Source of the DNA: Ochotona curzoniae
Lineage: Eukaryota; Chordata; Mammalia; Lagomorpha; Ochotonidae
DNA length: 64,000 nt
Assembly: GCF_017591425.1 (NCBI RefSeq)
Contig: NW_024466218.1
Span: 8,734,001-8,798,000, forward strand
Reading direction: 5' to 3'
Shown: piece by piece, positions 25,068 to 37,790 of the stretch
How the letters are laid out: each line of letters begins with the position of its first letter
Numbering within the stretch: the first letter of the stretch is position 1
The notes under the pieces: generated by a model
Databases searched by the model: none
What the model was told of the DNA's origin: nothing
The model's input: only the letters and a program-made list of their open reading frames with translations
Position numbers and translations under genes: made by a program

Positions 25068-25425
25068 TTCTAAAAAGATTTTTTGATTTATTTGAGAGGC
25101 AGAGCAACACACACAGAGAGACAGAGAGGAAGTGAGTGAGCGGGGAGGACACAGAGAGATCTTACATCTACTGTTTCCCTGCCAAATGGCTGTAAGAACC
25201 AAATTTGGGCCAGCCTGAAGCCTAGAACTGCATCTAAGTATCCCACAAGGGGGGTTGGGGGTCAGGGATGCAGGCATTGAACCAGCTTCCAATGCCTTTC
25301 CAGGCACAGTAGTACAGAGTTGGATCAGAAATAAAACAGCCAATACCAGAACCAGAGCCCCAATATGAGATGCTGGCATTACACACAATGGCTTAAACTG
25401 CTATGCCACCACACTCCACCTCTGT
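25068..25425 (-). mobile_element. C-type SINE, minus strand
   Basis: Tail side 'aaaagattttttgatttatttgagaggcagagc', then a GA-rich block, 'aagcctagaactgcatctaag', head 'atatgagatgctggcatt' and 'gcttaaactgctatgccacc'. It contains a G-run expansion near 25240-25255. Confidence 0.85.
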
Positions 25426-28055
25426 TCCCATACGCAGATCAAATTCTCAACCAGCCTGCTCAATACCTAATTAGTACACTGCCTATTCTTTGTTACCATT
25501 AATAGTAATTAGCACAAGCACACTCAGGGAATGATGAAGCCCATTACAGGTGATGGAAGTTTTAAAGTCTGGGACTTCATCTATTGTTACAATACTAAAT
25601 TTCGTCTCTAAGATAAATTTCCCAAACTGGGAGATATTTTATCATCAGTACCTCCAAAGGGCACTTGGGATGTCTCCTTACTGCTTGTGTACTCATACCC
25701 ATTACAGCTGTGGAATGAGTGCCAGCAGCTTGGAAGAAAATACAGGAGACAGCAGTGGCATTCCTAAGAAGCGCTGTGTCAACAATGCTCTTGATGCACA
25801 GAGGCCTGTATTGTGTGCCCTTCCACTCCCGGCCGAGTGGAAAGGCAACACACAAGAGTTCAGCTCTGAACAGCACAAAACATTAGGAATTCTCACTTGT
25901 CCAAGAATGAAAATCAGTATAAGTTTCCAAGAGATTATTTAATAAACATGAAATAAATTTTTAGGTTATATAAAGCAAAAGTAGAGCCTGCCTTCTCTTC
26001 TGTCCTTTTCTTAGCCATATACAAAACAACAGTACCTCTTAAGATGAATGCTTCCTTAAGAAACAAGAAAATAAAGAGCTTCACATCATAGGGGCACCAG
26101 GACACTAACTCCTTCTTGAGAGGGAAAAACCCTTGAGGAAAGCCTATAGGCACAGAAACAAGATCTCAGAGTTCATATACATTTAGATACATTTAAAAAA
26201 CCATTATATGCACTGATATTACTTTCCCATATTCAGGTTAGAACTTAGGCTATGTGTGAACTGGCAACCAGACTCCAGTGTCTCCAGAATTCCTTGTAAA
26301 ACAGGAGACAATGTCAATATTTCACTCAGCTAGAGTTGTTAGGAGGACTGAACAACCCAGCTAAAGAAAGCACACTGCTTGGTAGAAAGTGGAAACGGAG
26401 ACTATTGAAGACCAGCAATGAAGATCTTACTTTTGAAACAAAGTTGGAGCACATGAGTAAAATGTTGCTACCTGCTGCACCCAAGCACACAGACTTACTA
26501 AACTTGAATGGTTTTTCTGCCTCTACAAAACAACTCGATCACCCAGACACATGCATCTTGTAAACGCAAAGACATTTCCCTGACAACCAGACCCCAAAGC
26601 AGCCCCTACTGCGGCTTTATTTCCCCATTTCTGTAATTGGATCTGAACCAAAACGGCTCCTTCTTCAAACGGACATCAGACAAGTTAATCTCCCCCTATA
26701 GAGCCCACTCTGCCAACTCTGCAAGGAAAGACAAGTGCCCTTAAAGTCATCTGGAGAAACAATGTGCCGATATTTTTGCTACATTCCAAAAGACAGCAAA
26801 CTTCCTGTCTCTAGTGCAGCCAAGAAGTCTCTGGGAAGGTTACTGCAACAGCAGTTCCAAGCAATTCACAACTACCCACAGAATGCAACTCCATGTGGCT
26901 AGAAGCTGTTGCTGGCATATTCAAAGCAGGTGCAAACTGTAATTTGTTTGCCCAGAAGAAATCCCTCTGAAGTACTAGGCATGGCTTTGCCAAACACTAA
27001 ATTACTGAGCTGCTACATGAAAATAATTATTGATATACCATTGAAAAACTTTAAAAATTGCATTGCAAATCTGCTATTCTATTTAATGCTAGTAAGTAAA
27101 CTAGTTTATGGCTTTACAGAATGTTCATTACTATGGTAGTGCTTTTCACAAAATTCTCAATTTTTATACTTATTAACAAGAAATATAAAACTATACTGTT
27201 TAATGGAATTTTTTTTTACAACCTGGAAAGCAGAGTGAATTTAAATGAAAAATAGAAATTGACTTCTGTGACTTCAAGTGCAAAAATGCTACTTCAGTTT
27301 TTTATTTATCATGTTACATTTGAGAGTGGCAGGGATTCTTTGAAATACAAAGTATACTTCAAGAGACCTTGACACCGTTAAATTTAAAACATGGTATGTA
27401 CAAGAAGCAATGTCACCGAATGCTGAAGGAAATACACTAAAGAATGACAAAAACATCTTTCCGTATGGTAAAATGAAAAAAAAAATGTCTGTAAAATAAA
27501 ACTTGAGAGCATATTATTTGAGGAGGAGAACAGAGGTGGTGACACTGGCCAGGCTCAGCTCTGGGTTGGACATTAGTTTTCAGCTCTTACAGCACAGGGG
27601 ATGTGGCAGGCTCCAAGTCACCTGCGTGGCTTAAGCTTTGACCTCTCCTCAGCAGCTCTGTTCATGTGCAGATAAGAGGCTGATGGGAAGAGAGATGCTT
27701 TCACTGAAAGATCCCAAACAAATGTTCTCACAAAATGAAGATATTGTTCTAGAACAGAGACCAACTGTTCAGGTTCACAGAGCAAGAGCCTTCAGCACTA
27801 CACTGATGTGTATTTGCTACTGTAAAAGAGAACATGTGTATTCTTCAATTCATAATGACATTAGTTTAAAAAAAATTAAAAAGAATCACCCCAAGCCAGT
27901 AAGCAGATTTCCCCCAAATGGCCAAACATAAGGCAGAAAGAATTAAAAATAATTTTTTCCTGAAACTTTTCATGTAATTTCACATGAACTGAAGCATCAG
28001 AAAAACTTCAAGCAGCTTTAAAAAAGCACAGATAACACATCATTAAAGTTATCAA
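25426..28055. other. Single-copy intronic DNA
   Basis: About 2.6 kb with no recognised repeats or exons, apart from a weak MIR-like trace near 26230-26345. AT content rises after 27000. Confidence 0.5.
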
Positions 28056-29212
28056 AAGTCAACTCAACACAGATCAAAGATCCAAATTAAAAACTAAAAC
28101 TATAAAACTCTTCGATAAATGCCTAGGTATAAATATTTGTGGCCTTCAATTTGGCAGAGATTTTCTTTTTAAATATGAGAAACAAAGGTACAAGTGACAA
28201 GGAAAAAGTAAACTGGATTTCATCAAATTAAAAATGTTAGTGCTTCAAAGGATACTACCAAGGAAAAGATAACCCACATAGAAGTAGTAGAAAATACTTG
28301 TAAAGACATTCATCTGATAAAGCAGTTGTATCTAGAATGCACAAGGAATTCTAACAACTCAACAGTAAAGATAAATAACCCAATTTAAAGCTGAGCAAAT
28401 AATTTCAAGGAACATATCTCCAAAGAAGTTAAACAAATAACAACAAGTTCTTGAGGAGAAGCTCAACCTCATTAGTCATTAGAGAAATGCAAATGAAAGT
28501 GACAGTAAGATAACACCTGCTACAAGGATTAAAATCAAGAGAAGCAATAAGGACATGCAGAAATGGGATCCTTACATATTGCGAGAATGTAAAGTGGTAC
28601 AGACATTTTGGAAAACAGTAAGGTAGTTCCTCAAATAATTTAATGTAGATTATCATGACCCAGCAATTCCACTCAGATGTGTGTTCAAGAAAAATATTTT
28701 AAAAGATACCCATATAATAGTTTAGGTACACATGCTTCCATCACCGCTTTTTATAACAGCCCAACTTGGAAAAGAATCCAAATGCCTACCAACTGATGAG
28801 TGGGTAAACAAAATGGTTAGGTTTATGTGAGGGAAAATTATTTAGCCAAGAGAAATAATGAGTTACGGGTATTTATTATAGCATGTGGCTCTTGAAAGCA
28901 TTTAGCTAAGTAAAATAAGCTAGTTTTTTTTTAAGTTACATGTTGTATCATTCTGCTTATACAAAATGTCTAGCATAGGTAGAATGCCTACACAAAGAAT
29001 CTAGGGGTTATTAGGTCCACTAAATACAGAAAGGGAGGAATGAGGCATGACTGTTAATGGACACTAGGTTTCATTTGCTAGTGATAAAATATTGAATAAG
29101 ATAGTGATATAACTGCACAACCGGGTAAATTTACTAAGAACTACAGAACTGTGCACTTCAAAAGGGTTACTTTCATGGTATATGAGTATATTCCTCAAAA
29201 AAGCTATTAATA
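28056..29212 (+). mobile_element. L1 (L1MA/MB-like) 3' half: ORF2 end and 3' UTR
   Basis: Colinear with the L1 ORF2 C-terminus and 3' UTR over 1.15 kb: 'actataaaactcttcgataa', 'ttagtgcttcaaaggatac', 'tctccaaagaagttaaac', 'cattagtcattagagaaatgc', 'tgacccagcaattccactc', 'aactgatgagtgggtaaac', ending 'gtatattcctcaaaaaagct'. Frames are broken. It is a 5'-truncated dead copy, followed directly by a SINE. Confidence 0.88.
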
Positions 29213-29492
29213 GGGTCCAGCCTGATGGCTCAATTGTCTAATTCTCCCTTGGCAAGTGCTGGTATATTCTATGGGCACAGGTTTGTGTCCTGAATGCTCC
29301 ACCTCCCATTCAACTCTCTCCATATGGCCTAGGAAAAGCAGTAGAAGATGGCCCAGTTTCTTAGGAAGACGCTTCTGGATCCTGGCTTTACACTTGTTCA
29401 GCTCCTGGCATTGCTGCCATTTGGGAGTGAAGCAACAGATGGGTCATCTTTCTCATTCTCTCTGTAAATCTGCCTTTCTGACAAAAATAAAC
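29213..29492 (+). mobile_element. C-type SINE at the 3' end of an L1
   Basis: 'gatggctcaattgtctaattc', 'tccatatggcctagg', 'ctttctgacaaaaataaac'. It inserted at or in the A-tail of the L1 at 28056-29212. Confidence 0.85.
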
Positions 29493-31099
29493 TTTTTTTG
29501 TAAAAAAAGGTCTTAATAAAGTTTTTAAAAGGTGATCTCTTTCTCCTCATTTGCTGCAAAACTTGCTTAATGACAATGTCTCTTTGGACCTTAGTTTCTG
29601 CATGTCAGTTGTTGGGTAGTAGGAATAAAGGCCTTCTGCTATTCCGAAAAGGTTATATTAAATATAAATCACAGCAAAAGAAAAAATCCATTGCACATAT
29701 GGGAGTCATTAGAAATCACCCAGTCTATTCTGGTGTAGGTAGAGTTATCACATAAGGAATCATTATCAAACAAATGCTTCCCAAAACCAGAGATCACAGT
29801 TAAATCAGCTGGACGAATGCATCCCTAGGAATCCCAACCACCCAACAATGCAGCGCCTATTTAAGCTGCCCAACTCTGCCTTAGTGCATTATCCTAGCAA
29901 TGGCAAGATAAAAATGGTCTGGATCCCCTTCCCTAGTTGAGCTGATTCAGATTATGCTACTGTTGGACACATGGGTTCTTGAGGTAAAATATCACAAAGA
30001 TTAAGAGAAGGCCATGTCTAGGTAAGGGGTGATGAGAGATAAAGGAAAATACAACAGGTCCTTCACAGCTGGCTAGCTCCCATCTGTCCTTGCAGACGGC
30101 ACAGGTAAAACTTCCTCCAGCAAGCTCACCTGCCCTCCTCCCCAATCCTGAGTCTGGACCTATCAGATCTTCCTGACCATCTTCCATGAACAGAAAATAA
30201 ATCTATTAGAATGTCTAAGAGTGCTCTGCTCCTTAAATGGGGATACTTATTCCCCCACAGCATCACCCACTGTTGTTTGAAAAAAAAAAACAAAGAAGAA
30301 GAAAATAAAGGGTATAAATTTTCAAGTCTTGTCAAAATCATTAAATACAACAGTTATCTAGAATTCATGAATTAATGATTTCTCTTTAAGCATAAGGCAG
30401 AAATCTTCCAATGAAAGATAATAGTCAAGAGGAAAGGTCAAAGCTGAAGACTTTCAGTTTAACCAGCCAAAAAGTTCTAGGTGTAAATACAATTTTTGTC
30501 TTTAGGGTTCTACTAATCAATCTTACAATACCACAACAAATCATTTCCGCTCCCAAAGAATTTAAAATCCCTGAAGTTAAGTATAAACATCTAATTAGCA
30601 TAACAAAGGATACTAGAACAACGCCACCTTGTAGTAAGCTAAACTGATTTTTCCAGCACAAAGCATGTAAGGAAACAACAGCATGATAAAAATTATTCTG
30701 TGTCAGCAGTAGAAGCATGTTTCTCCAAGAAATGTGATGCTGAGATAAATGCATACTGACCTTCAACAGAAATGTTCAGTCACCAGAGTACCACACCATA
30801 CAAATGAATTCAAATACCAGAAGAGGAAATGGAAACAATGATTGGAACACAGGGATTTGAAGTAGAAATCTGCAATGATTTATGCGCCACTTTTTCAAAA
30901 TTGAGCCAGTGCTCACAAGTGTTAATGGTTATCAAAATGAACTTTCCATTTCTCAGACAACAGCTTGCCCATAAAACACGTGTTTGTGTGTGTACAATTG
31001 CCCATCATTATTACAATATTCAAGGTCATCTGCAGTAACAATATTTCCACTTTTAAAGAAACGTACAGTTAGCAAGAGAGTTCAAAAGCACAACAAAGA
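29493..31099. other. Single-copy intronic DNA
   Basis: About 1.6 kb with no recognised repeat or exon. There is an A-rich run near 30280. Confidence 0.5.
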
Positions 31100-31334
31100 A
31101 AGATATGTTCTACCCACTGATTCACTCCCTCAAAAGGTTACCACACCCAGGGATGGGCCTCCCACTTGGATGGCAGGGGTCCAAGTACTTGGGCCCTCTT
31201 CCTCTGCTTTCCCAGGCATATAAGAGGGAGCTGCATCCTAAGTGGAACAGCCAGGACTTAAATGCAGTGCTCATACAGCATACGGTATGCTGGAGGTGGT
31301 GACTTTAATAGGCTGCACCACAATGCCAGCTCCA
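31100..31334 (-). mobile_element. C-type SINE, minus strand
   Basis: 'ctgattcactccctcaaaag', 'ggcctcccacttggatgg', 'aagtacttgggccctcttcc', head 'ctgcaccacaatgccagctcc'. Confidence 0.8.
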
Positions 31335-33522
31335 GTGCTTTTATTTTCATAATCAAAAGAATCACACTGCTCATTTCCAGGTGACTTCAGCTAATCATGA
31401 TTAGATGAGTAAGCAAGCATTATTATCTCCACTTCACCCACAATATACATAAATACATCGCCCAAGCCAGGACAGCTCTGAGAATGAAAGCGGGCATGAT
31501 GTGAATTAATTATTTTAATTGTGCTGAGGCAAGAGCTGTGACTTGGGACCACCAGATAAACGGTCATGCTGAGGTCTTCCATATGAAGTAACAAAAGAAC
31601 ATTCTTATTCTGTATGAACTAGGATTCACACATAAGCACAACAGGCAACTGGAGTGCAATTCATACTGCCTGTCATTCCAAAAAACAACTCTCCAAACAT
31701 CCAAACAAGAAGTTGATGAATGTGCTGCCACTGTTTCTCAGGTTCCCATTTGGCTAAGGCTATGGGTTCATCAGTATGACTCAGACAAGGCTTCCTAAGC
31801 CAGTGATAACTGCTTCCACTGACAGTTTTTTTTTAATCCTTTTGCAATTCCTGTAATTATTCTAGGAATGTAACTGTGGGAGTTAAATTTTCAAGACACT
31901 GGGATGATGAAACTCTTTACCGAACGACAACAGAAAGATCCATCCATGGTGAATGTCACCAGGCACAACCTCTAAAATAATCACTGGGCAGTGGTATCTT
32001 ATTAAGGGGCATTCACTGTATATGTCACCCGAGCAGGCTCAACTGCCAGGAGCCATCAATGGCCCTGATTGTGCGGTATACACAGAGAACTTTAATGATA
32101 TGCAACTCTGCTGCTTTTAAAATTATATACGCTGTTCCTACGACAAGCAGCACCACGGTGTCTCACAGCAAGTGTCATCAGCTGATTTACATTCACTAGG
32201 AAGCTGTGAGTAGCTTTCTGACATGTCATTAACATTTAGTGTACAAATCATTCCTCCATCTTTCAAGCCAAAGATTTTCTGAACACAATATTTGTTACCA
32301 AATCTAAGACAGTTAACTTGTTTATATTACAAAATATCCAATGAAGTCCACTTTTATTCATACATATTGAAAGGCGTATTAAACAAAACCATTAAAGAAA
32401 TTTCTCAGTCCCAGTCCTACTGATAAATGTACTTGAATTGCATATGATAAAAAATAATGTGCTTGGTTTTACAGAATTGTAAGCCCTCTGAAAGAAAACA
32501 CAGGCATATCAATGCAAATTTTTCTTCTATCAATGTAGTCATGAAATCTAGAACACTAGAACCTATTTGTTTTACAGGGGAGCAATAAATGATGAATAAT
32601 TGCATCTCCAGAGCAGTATATATTTAGTTTTTTAAAATCTCTTCCAAACCTACTGTAAGAATTGTCTGAAAATGATGTAATTCTAAAAAAGAAAAAATGA
32701 TTTAACTCCAGTACTCAAAGGTAAAGTACTACATTTTTTAATCCCATAAGATTAAGGGCGTTATATTCTTTTGTTTCTCTCATTTGCCTTACATATCATA
32801 GTCATCTTCAAAAATTATTATTCCCACAGAGAGCTAGACATTTTAATAATGACCCGGGAAAACATACCTCTTAGACATCATGTTGTTGAAATTCATTGTA
32901 GCAACTACTAAAGAGTTTTGCTTGCCAGATTCTATGGCATGCAGTATGTGTTAAACTATTTACTTCAATTGGACCAAAAACACTCGAAGGGCGATAGAGA
33001 ACACTGCTTAGAGCAAACCTTTGCCATTGTGCAGACAGATAATATGGTAGCCAAAAGATCAAGAAGTGATGCATGTATGATGATACACAATTGTCAGCAA
33101 CTTCCCTTTATCTGCAGAGATACATTTCCAGACCCTCAGCAGATGGCTGAAACAGCAAGCAATAGCATTCATCATGTTTTTTTTTTCCCATGATAAAATT
33201 AATAAAGTAAGAATAAAACAGAACAGTAACAACGCACTGTAATGAAAGCTCCATGAACTTGATCAGTTTATTCTAACTCATTTACCCAAATCAGAGGTTG
33301 GCTACTCTCTCCACCCCTGAGAATATCTTGGTGTCCTGCACACACGCTTCTTCTTCCAGTGTGATCTGATACAATGCCCATATGATGAGATACCATGAAA
33401 TAAATGATGCAGGCATTGGGTACTCTGCTTCAGGCTACTCATTCTGATACCAGGGAAGCCAATCTGACAACCTGAGCCTTCATTAAATCCCCAGGAACAT
33501 ATACAGTGTAGACATAGTGGCC
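31335..33522. other. Single-copy intronic DNA; one conserved-element candidate
   Basis: No recognised repeat over 2.2 kb, a long clean gap for this window. The part at about 31930-32300 is compositionally balanced and lacks repeat landmarks (see findings). No exon recognised. Confidence 0.5.
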
Positions 33523-33865
33523 AAAGGATGACACAAGGCCTGGCACAATGGCTCAATTGGCTAATTCTCCCTTAGCAAGCACCAGGATCCCATATGGGTG
33601 CCAATTTACATCCCAGCTGCTCTACTTCCCATCCAGCTCCCTGCTTGTGTCCTGGGAAAGCAGTTGTGGATGGCCCAAAGCCTTGGGACCCTGTACCTGC
33701 ATGGGAAACCCAGAAGAAGCTCCTGGCTTCGGATCAGTTCAGCTCTATTACAGGCCTTTTGACAGTGAACCAGTAGATGGAAGATCTTTCTTTCTCTCCT
33801 TCTCTCCAGAAATCACCTTACCAATAAAAATAAATAAATCTTAAAAAAAAAAAAAGGATGACACA
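33523..33865 (+). mobile_element. Young C-type SINE with perfect 13-bp target duplication
   Basis: The element proper spans about 33536-33852, from 'ggcctggcacaatggctcaa' to 'ccaataaaaataaataaatc' plus a pure A-tail. 'aaaggatgacaca' at 33523-33535 is repeated exactly at 33853-33865. Such intact duplications mark a fairly recent L1-mobilised insertion. Confidence 0.95.
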
Positions 33866-33942
33866 TGTCCTGGGAAGAACAGAGTAGCATGATGCAAGAC
33901 TGTATCATGCTACTCAAATAATGATTTCAAACACACAAACGG

Positions 33943-34262
33943 AGGCTGGCAGTCACGTGGCAAGCTAATCCTCTGCCTGCAGCACCAGCATCCCAAATGG
34001 GCACTGGTTGTGATCCACTTGCTCCACTTCCTCTCCAGTTTTCTGCTTGTGTCCTGGGAAAGCGGCAGAAGATGCCAAAGTCCTTGGGACCCTGCACCAG
34101 CATGGGAGACCCAGAGGAAGCTCCTAGCTCTTGGCTCCTAGCTCTGGATCGGCTCAGCTTCAGGTGATGCAGTCATTTGGGGAGTGACCCAGCAGATGAA
34201 AGATATTTACATACACACTTCTCTCTCTGCAAATCTGCCTAATAAAAACAAACAAGATCTTT
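33943..34262 (+). mobile_element. C-type SINE
   Basis: 'agcaccagcatcccaaatgg', 'ttgtgtcctgggaaagcgg', 'ccttgggaccctgcaccagc', 'ggagtgacccagcagatg', tail 'cctaataaaaacaaacaagatc'. It has a short internal duplication of 'ctcctagctcttgg'. Confidence 0.88.
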
Positions 34263-34545
34263 TAAAGTACGAATTGCTTATATCTAGAATTTTCCATTTA
34301 ATATATTTGTACTTAAGAGCTGACCACAAGTAACTGAAATTACAGAAACCAAAACCACAGATAGTGAGAAGTATTGCTCAGTATTTCTTTTTGAAAATTA
34401 ACTCCGTGGACACAAGTTGAGAATAGAAACATTTCTCTTCCACTTTCCCCCTCTTCCCACTCTGTCCCTGAATTTGCTTTTGTGATTTCCCCACCTTTTA
34501 AACATATTTGGTTCAAAACAAATGTTTACTTAATAATTTGCCAGA

Positions 34546-35625
34546 TTGGATCTTGGTGTATGGTGATAGATGTGGGTCTATCTTTTTGTTTCTACAGCAT
34601 CAGCCAGTTTTGTCCCAACAACATTTACTAAAGGCCTTCCCACTTGCTTGAGTTGTCATTGGTCTTTTTGTCAAAGTTAATTGGTGTATTTGTGTGGTTC
34701 CCCTTTGGAGCTTCATTTATCCTAGATCTTCCTTTCTGTCCTTGTGCCCATAACAGCTTTTTGGATAACCTACTGCACTATAGTAAATGTCCCAGAGGTC
34801 CGGATTGTGATTCCCCTGCAACTTCTAAATTTTCAGGATGGTTCTAGCTATTCTGGTTTTTTGTGTTTCCAGATGAACTTTTGAATCATTGTATCCACTC
34901 CGTGAAGAATGTTTTGGGCCAATTTGATTGAATTGCATTGAAAATGTATATTGCTTGTGGCAGTATAGACATTTTAAGGATATTGATTTTGCCTATTCCA
35001 GAGCATAAACGGATGTTGTTCCATCATTTAGTTTGGTTCAATTTCCTTTTTAAATAGTTTGTAGTTTTCCTTCGAATAGGCTCCTACCTTTTAGGTTAGA
35101 TTTATTCCCAATACTTCATACTTCTCTCAGCTATTTTGAATGTATCCCTTTGGTTAGATTTTCTTCCATCTTGGTGTTATTTTGCGAACACTATGGCTGT
35201 TGATATTTCGTTCGTTAATTTTTGTACCCCCGCCACTCTGCCAAACTCGCCGTATAAGTTCTACAGTTTCTGTATGAGTCTCCTGGTTTTTCTATGTATA
35301 GGTTATGTCATCTGCATATAGTGAAACTTGACGACTTTCGTTTCCAACGTATGCCCTTTGATTTCTTTTTCTTGTCTTATGGCCTCCAAGTACCTCTAGG
35401 ACTATGTTGAATTAGCAGTGTATACGGGCACCGTGTCTGTTCCAGATTCGCAGTGGAAGGTTCAGCTTTTTCTCCATTCAGTTGATACTGCCGTTGGGTT
35501 TATCATAAATTGCTTTGATTATGTTGTGGATTTTCCCTCTATCCTACTTTGGCTGAGAGTTTTTTTAACAAAGAGGATTTTGATTTGTCGAAGAGAGGCG
35601 TTTTCTGCATCCATTGAACTAGTAT
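34546..35625 (-). mobile_element. Inverted L1 ORF2 segment (RT region)
   Basis: Reading the minus strand gives decayed ORF2 from the 'DAEKAF'-like area (complement of 35600-35618) through the RT catalytic box 'SLYADD' (complement near 35300-35325) to the region upstream of the C-terminus. Stops and frameshifts are frequent, so no enzyme is made. Confidence 0.85.
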
Positions 35626-35629
35626 GAAG

Positions 35630-36238
35630 ATTGCTAAAAAGCTTTGGTCCATCTATCCATGGAATACTACTCAGCAATTAAAAAAAAACAAAATGCAGTT
35701 CTTGTGGCTAAATGGCACAACTGGAAAAAACTATAATGCCTAGGTAATTGAGTGAATCCCAAAAAGATTAGATACCACATGTTTGCCTTATTTAACCGTT
35801 AATTTTGTTTGTTTGTTGTTATTTTTTTTTTAACCTGCATTGATCTGTCTCAACCCAGATGTCTCGAAGAATGGGAACTTGCATTAATTATTAACGAAAT
35901 TGTTTACCCATACAGTCAATTAATTCCATAATGTGTATAATTTCCTGAGGCTTGTTGGGGCTTTTAAAACTGACCGGACATCTCTTTACCTCTGTTAAAC
36001 CCTATCATCAACCATAGAAGGTCTCCCAAAAGGTCCATCTGAACTTATCTGGACAATAACAACCGGAACATTATCTAGCATGTTTGCAAGCATGAATCTC
36101 AACTAACTTGATCTAGTTATGCACACAAAGGTGGAGGAATCACCATGGGGGAGGTGGTGGGAGGGTGGGGAATCCCCAGCGCCTATGGAGCTGTACTACA
36201 TAATACAATGTAAGCAACAATAATAATAATAAAAAAAA
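35630..36238 (+). mobile_element. L1 ORF2 end, 3' UTR and A-rich tail
   Basis: 'tccatggaatactactcagc' and 'agataccacatgtttgcctt' are the ORF2 terminus. The 3' UTR includes a purine-rich G block ('catgggggaggtggtggg') and ends with 'taataataataaaaa'. Similar 3' ends occur in reverse at 37590-37790 and 39535-39662. Confidence 0.88.
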
Positions 36239-36252
36239 AATAATTTGCCAGA

Positions 36253-36485
36253 GACATCTACCCAGCAAGTCACTCCTGAAATGATCAAAGCGGCCTGGAC
36301 TTGGCCAGGCAAAGGCCAGGAGCCAGAGTGGCCGATGTTCAAGCACTGGGGCCACCTTTCACTGCTTTCACAGGTGCATCAGCAGGGAACTGGATGGGAA
36401 GTTAAGCAGTTGGGACACAAAGTTGTGCTCCCATTGGGGATACTCACAACTCAAGTCACAGCTTACCCCTCTGTGTCACAGGGTT
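36253..36485 (-). mobile_element. C-type SINE, minus strand, partial
   Basis: 'aggccaggagccagagtgg', 'tcaagcactggggccacc', 'cagcagggaactggatggg', ending near 'cagcttacccctctgtgtcac'. The L1 inserted at its tail side. Confidence 0.7.
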
Positions 36486-37589
36486 TGATGTGGGTTTCTT
36501 TCACTCCATTTTCAGAGATATCTATCACTTACCAAGGAACATGCATGACATTAATCATATGCATATCTGTTTTGCAGTCTTCACACATGTCTTCTTTCAT
36601 CTATGTGCATGAACGACCCTGGCCTCAATGAAAACTGGGTAAAAACAGATGGCTTAGAATAAGACCTGGTGAACTTTTGTCAAATGTCCAATAGTGAAGA
36701 TTTTAGGAATGTGGCTCATCCAATCTCTGACACATTATTCACTTTCACTACTATAATGCAAAAGCAGCCGCAGACAGTGTGGACAAATTACTGTGTTTCA
36801 TCCTAATAAAACTACACTTTCCTCAACAAGCAACAGGCCCAAATAGGCCCACTGGGCACAGCTGCCACTTTTGAGTTGGCTGAGTTAGGGTAAGCTCACT
36901 GATATTTGGCGGGGAACAATGCAAGCAAAGCAAAATCAGCCTTGTGTGAATGCCGTGCATATCCATTTCTGAGAAGTCTTATATCAGCAGTTGTACTCTG
37001 CTACATGGAGCTTGGTTCCACAGCCAGACAGCACCCAAGTATCATGCGACATTAGAACACTGCAGCCCAGGGTCTGCGTTGTGGCTTCAGGCAGGGATGG
37101 AGGCAGCCCACGAACACTCTCTACCCTGTGAAAAAATTGTTCCTATTCATTTCCATTTGCTGTTTCAGCAGATATCCAATAAGCAAGAGCTTCTGCCAAA
37201 GCTGTAATCAATAAACTATGAAAAAGTACTAGCTGGTACAGATGTGTATTGATGGAAATGGATCTATTTGTTTACGTGGAAGCCTATGTGTGGCCACTCT
37301 CCCAGTGTCTGTGCTCCTACTTGTATCTTTTGATGGCACTAGCCTATTTCTGTCCATTTCCTATTTTACCCTGTAACATAAAACTTGCTACTCTTCAGTT
37401 AGGAGAAATGATTGACTACAGGTGTGGGCTATATAACAGATGGACATCAAGAGCACAGGCTCTCTGGGAAGAAGCTTGGAGTTTCTTCAAGCCCCAGCAC
37501 AAAGAATGTTGAAGTGTATCACCATCTATACGGAAATATACCCATGTATCATTAAGAACAACTTGGAAATGCAAATTGTTTTGCATATC
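36486..37589. other. Single-copy intronic DNA
   Basis: No repeat or exon recognised over about 1.1 kb. Confidence 0.5.
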
Positions 37590-37790
37590 TTGCATTATTT
37601 TATAATACAGTTCCATAGGCTCTGGGATTTCTCCTCTCCCCTTCCCACACGGATTCTCCCTCTAATACTGCAACAGTACAGTCCTTTATAAAGAGTCCTA
37701 AGACCACCATTCTGCTATTTAAGTGTACCTTAACACTGTAGGTATGGACGATGGCAGAATCCAGCACCTTTTTGTCAAGATATATTCAAC
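37590..37790 (-). mobile_element. L1 3' end fragment, minus strand
   Basis: The reverse complement gives a purine-rich 3' UTR like the L1 at 34.5-36.2 kb: here 'ttccataggctctgggattt' and 'ctaatactgcaacagtacag' are complements of its 'cctatggagctgtact' region and neighbouring sequence. Short and 5'-truncated. Confidence 0.65.

Larger units (their letters stand above)
34532..36252. mobile_element. L1 insertion with 5' inversion and 14-bp target duplication
   Basis: One insertion event flanked by 'aataatttgccaga' at 34532-34545 and again at 36239-36252. The left part (34546 to about 35625) is L1 ORF2 in minus orientation. The right part (about 35630-36238) is the ORF2 end and 3' UTR in plus orientation with an A-rich tail. 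This opposed arrangement with a gap in L1 coordinates is the known result of twin priming during target-primed reverse transcription. The target 'ctt/aataa' fits the L1 endonuclease preference on the other strand. Confidence 0.93.

Noticed and set aside
34546..35640. An L1 ORF2 reverse transcriptase that might still be active
   Set aside because: The RT box is readable, but the frame is broken by many stops and shifts and the segment is inverted and truncated.
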